DNA of 28,181 nt, taken from contig MNCI01035706.1 of NCBI GenBank assembly GCA_015680685.1, forward strand, positions 440,805 to 468,985. The letters run 5' to 3'. Source of the stretch: Gnetum montanum (Eukaryota; Streptophyta; Gnetopsida; Gnetales; Gnetaceae). The notes beneath the pieces were generated by a model that had not been told where the DNA came from, ran no database searches, and was given only the letters and a program-made list of their open reading frames with translations. Below are positions 20,382 through 28,181 of this stretch, piece after piece. Position 1 is the first letter of the stretch; each line of letters begins with the position of its first letter. The position numbers were made by a program, and so were the translations under genes.

Positions 20382-21339
20382 TGTAAAGTTTAGGATCTAT
20401 GTTGGGCACTCTTGTAGCTAGACAATACAAAACAAGAAAGATACAAGACACACATCATGCCCATCATGAGAAAGCTATTTAAGGTATAAGAAATGACGCA
20501 TCCACCAAACTATTGCAAATAAATTAAGGAGGTAATAATAGAGCTTAATTAATCCTTAATTAATATAAATAACTCAAATGTTTTATCACAATACTATGAT
20601 GGTGGTACTAAGAAAGCACAATGACAATATAACCATAAACTCATAGTGATAAATAAGAACGACAAGAAATCTAAAAAGATAAAACATAATACAAAGTTTA
20701 AATATCCTTAACAAAAATGGGACCTAATGAGGATAAAAGCAGTAAGCACCATCTAATCTAATTATAGCAATGAAAGTAAAAGGTTTAATATAGTAGGTTC
20801 ATGGTAAGTTTGATTTCATCTCTTCATGATTTAAATATGATATCATTGTTTGATATTTTTTGAGGGAATTCCTTAGAGTCAACAAAGGGATTTCAAGGTT
20901 TTTCTTAAGAATTTACAATGAAGGGAATTAAGGCAAGTTAAGGCATTAAAAGAATAAACAAGAAATGTTCAAATGGGATAACTAGGGTGATCAAGGTAAC
21001 TAGAGAACCTTTCGTGCCTTGCCATTGGGTAACTATAGTAGGGATAATTGGAGGTTTTGGGGTTACTCCTTTTAAGTTGTAAATTTACAATTACTAAAAC
21101 AAGTACAAGAACTTGTAAACTAAACCACAACTCATAACTAATAATGGCAAGTGATTTTAAATAACAATAAAGCTAGAAAATGAAAACCCATAGTATCAAC
21201 ATCATACCACCTAGTTGCTCTTCTTTAGTTGCTTCTATAATGTCTCGATTACTAGTGAAAGAAATTCATTTGTAGAAATTTAATTGAAATCAATTTATTT
21301 GTGGAATATTAGTTATCAAGAAAATTAAAGAAATAACCA
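20382..21339 (-). mobile_element. Putative 5' LTR of the Copia element and flank, outer end not located
   Basis: The LTR would end (minus strand) with ...CTTTACA at 20382. The region is AT-rich and non-coding, with a TATA-like TTTATATTAATTAAGG around 20566-20550 that overlaps an inverted repeat (TTAATTAAT...ATTAATTAA). There is no second LTR copy in the window, so the outer boundary between 20600 and 21339 is unknown. Confidence 0.4.
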
Positions 21340-22280
21340 AGACAAATCTGATTACTACTTTAAATTCAAATATTATTTACCTTGCTCCACTAGTCCTACA
21401 TGAATACAAGAAAATAGTAAATTTAAGAATGTACCTTTGTTCAATTTCACATCTCGATGCATTTTGGAAACATATTTAAAATCACTCTCTCCATCCCTAT
21501 GTACACTATATCGTGCTCCATGTTACAACATTTTTGTAATTCTTTTGAAAAGTAGTAATGCACTTTTCATTTTTCCACATTTTGAGTACATAGTTTTAAG
21601 AGAATTTCTAAAAGAAACATCCAATTCATAATCTCTTCTCAATGCATGCCATGGATTGATTTACCTTGTTGAAGAAATTCCATCAAAGAACAACTAGAAG
21701 AAAGGCTTGCCATAGTAACATAGTCTAGTGAAAAATGTTTTAACTACATGCATTGAAACATAACTAAAGCCTCCAATGCAAGGTCACTTTAGACATATCT
21801 AAAAATTATAACATTCCAAGAAACTAAAGTTTTATCAATCATTTTAGAGAATAAATTGAGTACCTTTTCTATTCTTTTATGATTCACACATATATCTAAG
21901 AGTGTTGTTGTTTCTAGTATTGAAATCGTGTAAAAATTCACATTCCTTTGATATTAAAGAATGGACATATTTTGCAAGGACATTCAACATGGTGACATGA
22001 TCTAGAAATACATTCATACTTATCATTTTATGAAAAAGATCTAGTGCCTTAACTGAGTGTCCATTTTCATCATTACCAAATCTCTCTTGCTAATAGTACA
22101 CATAGACTTCAAGTCTACAAATATAGCTTACATAACTACAAGAGAATTTTGCAAAAGGACATATGATACCATACTATTCTTAATTACAATAAGGTAAGTA
22201 AATACCAAGCTAGTTGTAGTCACCAAGTCTAACTTTAAGCCAACTTTCTATATGCCTTCAAATAATAAAAATGCTTGATG
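21340..22280 (-). pseudogene. Pentatricopeptide repeat (PPR) protein, decayed
   Basis: Minus-strand pieces in successive frames read, from high to low coordinates: KVGLKLDLVTTTSLV, then ENGHSVKALDLFHKM (about 22068-22024) with NVFLDHVTMLNVLA. Next come QGKSIHG-like sequence and DYELDVSFRNSLKTMYSKCG with KMKSALLLFKRITK and NVVTWSTI (about 21640-21500). KMHRDVKLNKGTFLNLLFSC follows, then IHVGLVEQGK. These are the helices of PLS-type PPR repeats, proteins that bind single RNA molecules in plastids or mitochondria. Several stops and frameshifts break it and no start or C-terminal DYW domain is seen. The lack of introns could reflect the usually intronless PPR genes or a retrocopy. Confidence 0.85.
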
Positions 22281-22309
22281 ATAGTGAGGATCAAGAACTT
22301 AAATAGGGG

Positions 22310-22965
22310 GTTGAATAAGTTCCCCAAAATAAAAATGATCAACCACAAAAACACACACCAATTTTTATGTGGTTCACCAACTTGGATACATCCACACTTG
22401 AAGGGTAGAATCCTTGCACACCTCCAAACTTTATTTCTCTAAAAAGTCGTTCGAAGGGAAACACACCCTATACAAGCATTGAGCTCCACATTGGAGTGTT
22501 TCATTGCTACAAAACCACTCAACCCTGCAACGTTCCAACAAGCTCAGTAGGTGGTTTAAAGGATCCCACAACCTTTACAAATTGAGCTCTGCTTTAGATT
22601 GTTTTGATGCTACACAAACACTTAATCTTGCAGGATTCCGACAAGCTCAATGAAGATATCTTCTTGCAAGAAGCACATTAACTTTGCAAGGCAACAAAGA
22701 AAGAGAAATAAAACAAGGAAAGAATGTAACTCAATTACAAGTCCTTGTACTTTGAAGCATAGTATAATCAATCAATACAACAATACAAATGATGTCACAA
22801 TGAACTACACAAGTACAATAGATTAGACAATGAAAGCTTTGATGTTGACAATTCACATTCACATGCATTCACTTGCACAATTATCAAGAATTGATGTCTT
22901 CTTACAGCATTGAAGTTTCCAAAAATGCTTCAAAATGTCTGCAACGACTATCTAATGGCTAGTGT
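22310..22965. mobile_element. Non-coding retroelement-like sequence
   Basis: The segment CACACACCAATTTTTATGTG followed by GTTCACCAACTTGG near 22350-22385 resembles a motif I know from plant LTR-retroelement leaders and non-autonomous elements (AATTTAACGTGGTTCGGC-type). No polyprotein is present. The rest is unassigned apart from the tandem repeat listed separately. Confidence 0.45.
22476..22680. repeat. Diverged tandem repeat, two units of about 103 bp
   Basis: ATTGAGCTCC at 22478 recurs as ATTGAGCTCT at 22581. The units share the order ATTGAGCTC, TTGCTACA/ATGCTACA, CAACAAGCTCA/CGACAAGCTCA. Divergence is high, so this is an old internal duplication. Confidence 0.7.
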
Positions 22966-23170
22966 AGACGTCTTCTTCAAACTTGGGATGTCTTTTTGAA
23001 TTTAGCCTGAAATCTAGAGAGACATCTCCTTTGCAAGTGAGATGTCTCTGAAGAGATGTCTTTGGGGAAATGTCTTTTCTGGAAATGAGACGCCTCCTAT
23101 TTTTGGGAGATGTCTCCCTAAGACTTTCTTCTTCTCAACCAAGACACCTTTTGATCCTTGGAGACGTCTT
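22966..23170. repeat. Array of degenerate GAGACGTCTC palindromes
   Basis: About ten 8-10-mers related to GAGACGTCTC occur in 205 bases: AGACGTCT 22966, GGATGTCTT 22986, GAGACATCTC 23019, GAGATGTCTC 23039, GAGATGTCTT 23053, GAAATGTCTT 23067, GAGACGCCTC 23087, GAGATGTCTC 23107, AAGACACCTT 23141 and GAGACGTCTT 23161. The central CG is often TG or CA, as expected from decay of a methylated CpG. Confidence 0.75.
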
Positions 23171-23711
23171 CTCAATTTTTGAGCTCTAGTTCATGAGGCT
23201 TTCTCTTGTTGAATTAGCTTTCTCTAAATCTTTGTAGCATCTTCACATAGCTTATAGTATTCATTCTTATTCATGCTCCCTTGAGTCCTTGACCAAGATG
23301 TTAAGTACCTATTCTTGTTCACAACATCCACAACCAACATTCTTGTTCTCCATTTTGCTTAAGGTTTTGACATACCAAAATGTCAATATATAGTACTTAG
23401 AAATTAAAGTATTTAAGGAATCTAAGCTTTTAAAAACTAGATGAACATCCATATTTAGAATATATATTAATTAGAGGAGTGTTCAAAAAAATATTAGACT
23501 TGAAGGAACACATCTTATTTACACAATTACATAGTTGATAAACAAGCCCTAACTACCCATAAGTTGATAGAATACTTAGAATACATACAACATTAAGTAT
23601 CATCTTAGTAATCTTTATTTCATTAAAAAGCTTGGTGCACCTTCCTCAATCATGTCTTTCTGTAGTGAGCAAGGAAACCATGGTCAAATTAGAGCATATT
23701 TTAACATACTT
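23171..23711. other. AT-rich stretch, nothing recognised
   Basis: No coding signal, repeat or RNA gene is seen. Confidence 0.5.
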
Positions 23712-23818
23712 TAAAATTAATGGTTTTACAATCCTATTTAAGACAATTGTACACCTAAGGCACATTTAAGACTAAAATTAATGGTTTTACAATCCTATTT
23801 AAGACAATTGTACACCTA
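23712..23818. repeat. 46-bp exact direct repeat, period 61
   Basis: The 46 bases from 23712 to 23757 recur exactly at 23773-23818, separated by 15 bases. This is a small recent duplication in AT-rich sequence. Confidence 0.9.
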
Positions 23819-24283
23819 CACATTTTAGACATGACTAATTGGCTAAGTTCATTCATGTTTTAATTAAGTCCAATCAAATCATTATGATCTAGCCAATCCA
23901 TCAATAATCCAAAGATAATCAATTAAGGAATTCAAAATCCATAAAGTTTCCTCATTATTCCAAAACCTAATCAAAGTACCAAATTAGAAATCCATTAAAA
24001 ATCTGCACGGAAGAGTGCAGCAATGTGCTCAAGTCACGTAGGCTTTGGGAGATAACTTTGCCTAATAGCGGCACGACCTTAAGAAAATCTCCATCGCGAT
24101 GGCCTTTGCTTTGAACAATAACCAGCGGGCGCTATGCAAAAATCTGGATGGCAAAAATTGAAATCACGTCCAAGAAAATCGCAGGCAAAATAAACTGCTT
24201 TCTCGGCGAACTACCATACTGTATTTAAGACAATGGGTTTTTGTCTCAAGAATGTTGTACATGTACAAGGCATATATCTATGA
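23819..24283. other. AT-rich flank and a CpG-containing island, unassigned
   Basis: 23819-24000 is AT-rich. 24001-24220 is clearly richer in GC and CpG (GCGGCACGACC, CATCGCGATGG, AGCGGGCGCTATGC). Short open frames exist on both strands here but none matches a family I know. It could be an old gene edge or promoter. Confidence 0.4.
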
Positions 24284-24938
24284 AGCTATGCATAAAAAGA
24301 ATTCGATTTGTGGAAGCGTGGAATCTAGGATTTGTGATTTTGAATGTGTTTGGGTCTGTATGCCTTCAGAAAAAGTGGGGACGGGTTGGGTTGGTAGCCT
24401 GGATGTGATAAAGAAAATTTAAATATATTAGTTTTTTAAAAAAAATAAAATCTCATGTATCATAAAAAAACATTGTAGAATATAGAACATGTCCAATGTA
24501 AATTCAAAATATTGTTAATGCTTAAAAATTGCACAGAAGATTGCAATATCACCATTAAACTAAAACAAGAAAATTTGCAAAGGTATGGAGGGCATCGAAT
24601 CCATTTCCTTACTCAAAAGCTATGCATCAAAAGAATCCGATTCATGGAAGCGAGGAATCAAGGATTTGTGATTCTGAACGTGTTTGGGTACGTGTGCCTC
24701 AAGAAAAGTGGGGACGGGTTCGTAGCTGGGGACGCTATAGAGAAAATTTAAATATATTAGTTTTTTAAAAAATTAAAATCTCATATATCATAAAAATACA
24801 TTGTAAAATATAGAACAATGTAAATCCAAAATATTGTTACTGCTTAAAAATTGCACAGAAGATTGCAATATCACCATTAAATTGAAGCAAGAAAATTTGC
24901 AAAGGTATGGAGGGCATTGAATCCATTTCCTTACTCAG
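24284..24938. repeat. Tandem direct duplication, units of about 334 and 321 bp
   Basis: Unit 1 (24284-24617) and unit 2 (24618-24938) share AGCTATGCAT, GGAAGCG, GATTTGTGATT, AAGTGGGGACGGGTT, AATTTAAATATATTAG and TTGCACAGAAGATTGCAATA in the same order, with many substitutions and small indels (I judge roughly 90 percent). The end of unit 1 joins directly to unit 2 through TCCATTTCCTTACTCA. A 79-residue open frame at 24512-24751 spans the junction and is not supported as a gene. Confidence 0.85.
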
Positions 24939-24954
24939 GAGCCATCATCTGGCC

Positions 24955-25747
24955 ANGTAGCACCCTAGGGACTACCTGAGAAGACACAACTTAACTAAAC
25001 TAGGCACAGCCAGGAACTCACCTCACCTACAATGATCAAAAACCTTGCAGACCTTGAAAAATCGGCACTAGTCATGATGAAGGGGAAAGTAAAAACAGAG
25101 CACCATGACGTTGCATATGGCCATTGACCATGTGCTGGATGTGCTGGTGGGCTTTGTTGCTTTATAAGCAAACAGATTTTTAAAATAGTTGAACAAGCAT
25201 CCATCCGTCATCATGTTCATGACCCATGACAATGACCCTGTTTTGTTTTTATTTTTTTCAGCAGAGATATGAGAAAGAGAGCAAAAACCAGCAATGAACA
25301 ATAAACACACGTGAATGTGTGAGTCATGGCGGAACCTTTGACGCTCCAAAGGCAGGCGAATCCATGCAAATGCAATGTTTTTCTTGCACGCCCCTCCAAA
25401 ACTTGATTTCCGTATGATCCATACTTGCCCCTTCGGCCTTCGCTTACCATAGTAGCCCTTTCCGTGTGTTTGTTTATTCATTGGTACTCCCTTGTTTTCT
25501 GTGGTCCGTCTCATGCCGATGCCATGAATCTTGATTGCTTGCTTGCAACTTAACAATGAAATGAAATTTTTGGTATGATTCAGAAAAGCAGCAGATGATA
25601 CGTAAGATTTTAATGCAAAATGCATCGAGGCAAGGCAAGGCGACCATTTCAATGTATAAGTACAAATCCAGACAAAATTTCATTGGAAATTATGAAATAT
25701 GTACCCATCGCGAATTTAATACGCTTCTGTATGTGCTCCCGAATTCG
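24955..25747. repeat. Upstream segment, distal copy (direct repeat with 25977-26735)
   Basis: About 0.79 kb that recurs 1 kb downstream in the same orientation. Shared landmarks include GAAGACACAACTTAACTAAA/AAAGACACAACTTAACTAAA, CATATGGCCATTG, GTTGAACAA, GTCATGTTCATGAC, AGCAAAAACCAGCAATGA, GAGTCATGGCGGA, GATGCCATGAATCTTGATTG and CAGACAAAATTTCATT. A 194-codon minus-strand frame covers this copy, but frame-breaking indels in the other copy argue that the conserved material is not protein-coding. Confidence 0.88.
25308..25326. promoter_or_regulatory. G-box and TGAGTCA bZIP-type motif pair in the distal copy
   Basis: CACGTG (25308-25313) is followed by TGAGTCA (25320-25326). In the proximal copy the G-box has become TACGTG (26316-26321) while TGAGTCA (26326-26332) is unchanged. 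Both motifs are known bZIP binding sites in plants; their use here is inferred. Confidence 0.4.
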
Positions 25748-25976
25748 ACGCGAACAGTTCGTGAAAATTTGTCCGGAATCGCGAATCTCCGACGCATAGC
25801 TCAAAAGCCATAATTTGGCCAAACATATAATTTCTCCAACAACCAAAATGACAGCAATAAAATGAAACCCTTTTGTTACTCAATCCAATGTTTCCAAGAA
25901 TAAAATTAAGCATCAATCTTCAACCAAATTTATAACAAATCATGTTTGCTAATACTTTTGTTCAACCATGACCTAT
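25748..25976. other. Spacer between the two duplicated segments
   Basis: This has no counterpart downstream of the proximal copy. Its first 55 bases are CpG-rich (GAATTCGACGCGAAC, GAATCGCGAATCTCCGACGC). The remainder is AT-rich. No gene is seen. Confidence 0.5.
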
Positions 25977-26735
25977 GAGTAGCACCATAGGGCCATGTTG
26001 AAGATGACCGCATTATAAAAAGACACAACTTAACTAAACTAAACTAGCCACAGCCCAGTAACTCACCTCACCTATGATGATGGAAAACCTTTCTAACCCT
26101 GGGGAATGGGCACTAGTTATGATGCATATGGCCATTGGCCATGTGCTGGTGGGCTTCGTCGGATCATAAGCAAACAGATTCTAAAAAAATGTTGAACAAC
26201 CGTTTATCCCTCGTCATGTTCATGACTCATGACCCATCCCGATGACTGTGTTTTGTTTTTTCTTTTTTCAGCCCAGAGGAGAAGAAAAGCAAAAACCAGC
26301 AATGACCAATAAACATACGTGAATGTGAGTCATGGCGGAGCCTTTGGCAAAGGCCAATACATTCAAAATGCAAGTCATGGCGGAACCTTTGACGCTCCCA
26401 AAGGCCAATACATTCAAATGCAATGTTTACCTCGCATGGCCCATCCCAATCTTGATTTCCATATGACCCGAACTGGGAGCCTTTAGTGTTTTCTGTGTGT
26501 TTGTTTATTCATTCCTACTCCCTTGTTTTATGTGGCCTGTGTTATGCGATGCCATGAATCTTGATTGCTGGCTGGCCACCTAAGAATGAATGAAATGAGG
26601 TTTCTGGTAAGATTCAGAGCACAATGCAGATATTCAATGTATACATACAGATCCAGACAAAATTTCATTACAAATTATGAAATACGGACCCACAGTGCAT
26701 TTAATGCGCTTCTATGCATGCTCCCGAATCCAGTC
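25977..26735. repeat. Upstream segment, proximal copy, next to the gene at 27100
   Basis: This is the second copy of the 24955-25747 segment, about 0.76 kb. It contains its own tandem duplication of about 45 bp (26329 and 26374: GTCATGGCGGA...AAGGCCAATACATTC), each copy carrying a CCAAT core. It ends about 365 bases before the ATG of the gene at 27100, so it is likely part of its promoter or of the upstream flank. Confidence 0.85.
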
Positions 26736-27099
26736 ACATCTTCTTTTTCAAGGCCAACGGATAATAATGCCTATTTCAATATTGATGCTTTATCTTTTAC
26801 GATTAAATTAATGGGTCCCGATGGAATCTTCTTTTTCAAAGGCGGCCGAGGGATATCGGATTTCTTCCGATGAATGAATAAACTTTTGACGTATTGCTCT
26901 GCAAGTTATTCCGAACTTCCCAGCAATGCTTCCCTAATTGATGCTTTCTGTCTCTCCTTGGATTCTCAGTCAGTTTCTGGGTGTTTATATATTGGAACAT
27001 TAGTTTTCCATTTCTGCACATAAGAGAGTTCTGGATCTTGCTCTTGCCTCTTTACCTCTCTAATATCATCTTGGCCTTTGTTCAAAGCTTTGTAACCTA
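26736..27099 (+). promoter_or_regulatory. Proximal promoter and 5' leader of the gene at 27100
   Basis: A TATA box TATATATT lies at 26986-26993, so transcription would start near 27015-27025 with a leader of about 80 bases. Upstream, TGACGT (26887-26892) is a possible bZIP site. The 14-mer ATCTTCTTTTTCAA occurs at 26738 and 26826. The ATG context is AACCTAATGGG. The TATA-to-ATG spacing is normal for plant genes; the start site itself is inferred. Confidence 0.6.
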
Positions 27100-27831
27100 A
27101 TGGGTAATGCAAAGTCTTGTTGTCCGTTTCGCAACCGTCACAATGTTGCAGCCCAGCAAACCCTAACCGACCCTGCCATGGCAGGGCCTCCTAGTTCTGC
27201 TTCTGAAGCAGGTGCAGAAGCAGGGCCGCATCCTACGTCCCCGGCTGTCATTGATACAAGTACAGAGCAAGGTTCAACTTCTGCAGAAGCAGGGCCGCAT
27301 CCTACGTCCCCCGCTGTCATTGATACAAGTACAGAGCAAGCTTCAACTTCTGCAGAAGCAGGGCCACCTCCTACGTCCCCCGCTGTCATTGATACAAGTA
27401 CAGAGCAATCTTCAACTTCTGCAGAAGCAGGGCCACCTCCTACGTCCCCCGCTGCCATTGATACAAGTACAGAGCAAGCTTCAACTTCTGCATCTGCTGT
27501 TGCCGATGAAGCATGTCAAAACATCCTTGATATTTCAAAATATGGCGTCGACGGAGATTTAAGCGCCCTGATCAATTACACTAGAATTCTTCTCAATTAT
27601 GCCAAGGTCTGTTTACGATTTTACTTCTCCTGCTGTTTTACCATTGGCGATGCCTTGCATAATTGATTTGTTGATGAGATTTTTGTTTTTCTTTCATTTG
27701 GATGAATGTAGGAATCACGGTCTTGGAAGGATTCTAAACCTCAGCGGAAAGAGTGGAAATTTGTGGATACAACAGATCTTGTAAAATTCAAGGATATGTT
27801 TTCTGAATCTGCCGATGCTGCCAGCAGTCTT
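27100..27831 (+). CDS. Unidentified membrane-anchored protein, first two exons (gene continues past right edge)
   Basis: Exon 1 is 27100-27606 (169 codons) and exon 2 is 27712-27831 (40 codons). The intron 27607-27711 (105 nt) has donor AAG|GTCTGT and acceptor GAATGTAG|GA; exon 2 ends before a perfect GTGAGT. All borders are phase 0. The protein starts MGNAKSCCPF: Gly2 with a small residue at position 6 fits N-myristoylation and Cys7-Cys8 palmitoylation, so it is probably tethered to a membrane. Residues 39-130 are four 23-residue repeats rich in Pro, Thr, Ser and Glu, probably disordered. After that come a compact region (ACQNILDISKYGVDGDLSAL, INYTRILLNYAK) and exon 2 (KEWKFVDTTDLVKFKDMFSE). 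I do not recognise the family. Codon use, splice sites and TATA box make it the best candidate for a live gene in the window. Confidence 0.72.
27214..27489 (+). repeat. Coding minisatellite, four 69-bp units (23 aa each)
   Basis: Units start at 27214, 27283, 27352 and 27421 and keep the frame. The residue pattern is AEAGP(H/P)PTSPA then (V/A)IDTSTEQ(G/A/S)STS. Units 1 and 2 have His and units 3 and 4 have Pro at position 6. The near identity of the units points to recent unequal exchange. The repeat also keeps two other frames open, which are not genes. Confidence 0.95.
27607..27711 (+). other. Intron 1 of the gene at 27100
   Basis: 105 nt, GT...AG, T-rich, with an in-frame stop (TGA after ...DALHN) if read through. 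Confidence 0.7.
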
Positions 27832-28181
27832 GTGAGTATTTTCTCTTCTGTAAAGTTACCTGGAACCCTGGCATATAGATGTAGAAGATTTTATGGAGCT
27901 AAGAGAAGAGGCGGTCGTGTCCCATTAAATCGTTGCTGAAAGACGTATGCGTACTAGTAAATCGTTGCTGGAAATTGTTACTATATTCTAATAGCTATTC
28001 CCTCTAAAAGCTTAGATACGCTTAGATACAACTCCTTTGTGGAGTCCTGATATACAGTTTCTTTGTCAGGCTTTGTCGGGTCAGGGCATTGGGTTTTATC
28101 GTTGGGGCCTATCTTATGATTTTGCTTTAATTCTTTTTTTTAATAATCCAAGAGAGATTAGCATAATAGATGCTTTGCCAG
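27832..28181 (+). other. Intron 2 of the gene at 27100 (partial)
   Basis: Begins GTGAGT. It contains a 13-mer direct repeat TAAATCGTTGCTG (about 27925 and 27957) and a short tandem GCTTAGATAC pair near 28010. The window ends ...GCTTTGCCAG after a T-rich tract, which could be the next acceptor. Confidence 0.5.

Noticed and set aside
22966-23170. CRISPR-like reading of the repeated decamers
   Set aside because: Spacing is irregular, repeats are short palindromes and the context is a plant genome.
25068-25652. 194-codon minus-strand open frame
   Set aside because: It lies in a duplicated segment whose second copy has frame-breaking indels (for example a 4-base length difference near AATGAAATGAAA / AATGAATGAAATGA), shows no domain, and the conserved blocks look non-coding.
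27138-27458. 106-residue minus-strand and 116-residue plus-strand frames over the minisatellite
   Set aside because: A repeat of 69 bp keeps any stop-free frame open; only the frame with the Met start, TATA box and splice sites is supported.
1-28181. tRNA or rRNA genes
   Set aside because: No cloverleaf with A and B boxes or rRNA-like block was noticed; the only tRNA-related sequence is the retroelement primer site at 20365-20381.
1-28181. A new multi-gene defence or metabolic system
   Set aside because: Almost all coding-like sequence belongs to dead transposons and pseudogenes; genes do not form a cluster with a shared role.

Overview
The window reads as a stretch of a large, repeat-filled plant nuclear genome, most likely a gymnosperm (conifer). 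The visible reasons are a plant-type phosphatidylserine decarboxylase exon standing alone in kilobases of AT-rich sequence, a decayed PPR gene, plant LINEs with a DUF4283/zinc-knuckle ORF1, Copia, Ty3 and hAT remnants in many stages of decay, and a spliced gene at the right edge. The conifer assignment is inference from this style; a large-genome angiosperm is not excluded. A 750-base run of N (16407-17156) and one N at 24956 mark assembly gaps or ambiguity.

Layout. 1-1128 (minus): ORF1 of a plant LINE, with an Asp/Ala/Thr-rich start, a DUF4283 core and a CCHC knuckle, broken by two stops. 1425-1571 (plus): one clean exon of phosphatidylserine decarboxylase. 4578-5091 (minus): end of a hAT transposase. 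5828-8450 (plus): endonuclease/reverse transcriptase ORF2 of a LINE, with stops that are mostly CAG to TAG. 8837-9160 (plus): zinc-finger tail of another LINE or LINE segment, followed by a 344-bp tandem duplication. 9960-15200 (plus): a decayed Ty3-type element in the order protease, RNase H, RT, RNase H, integrase, with an insertion inside the RT. 15241-15858: two unidentified ORFs. 17157-20381 (minus): a Copia element (gag, protease, integrase, tRNA-iMet primer site), its far end lost in LTR-like sequence and the gap. 21340-22280 (minus): a PPR pseudogene. 22310-23200: non-coding retroelement-like sequence with an array of degenerate GAGACGTCTC palindromes. 24284-24938: a ~330-bp tandem duplication. 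24955-26735: a ~0.8-kb segment present twice in direct orientation, directly upstream of the only intact-looking gene.

That gene (27100 to beyond the right edge, plus) begins MGNAKSCC, a likely lipid-anchor signal, carries four in-frame 23-residue repeats, and has two exons with good splice sites. Its family is not recognised. I do not see a new multi-gene system. The points most worth checking are this gene with its duplicated upstream region, the palindromic array, and the methylation-type decay of the LINE and Ty3 reading frames.
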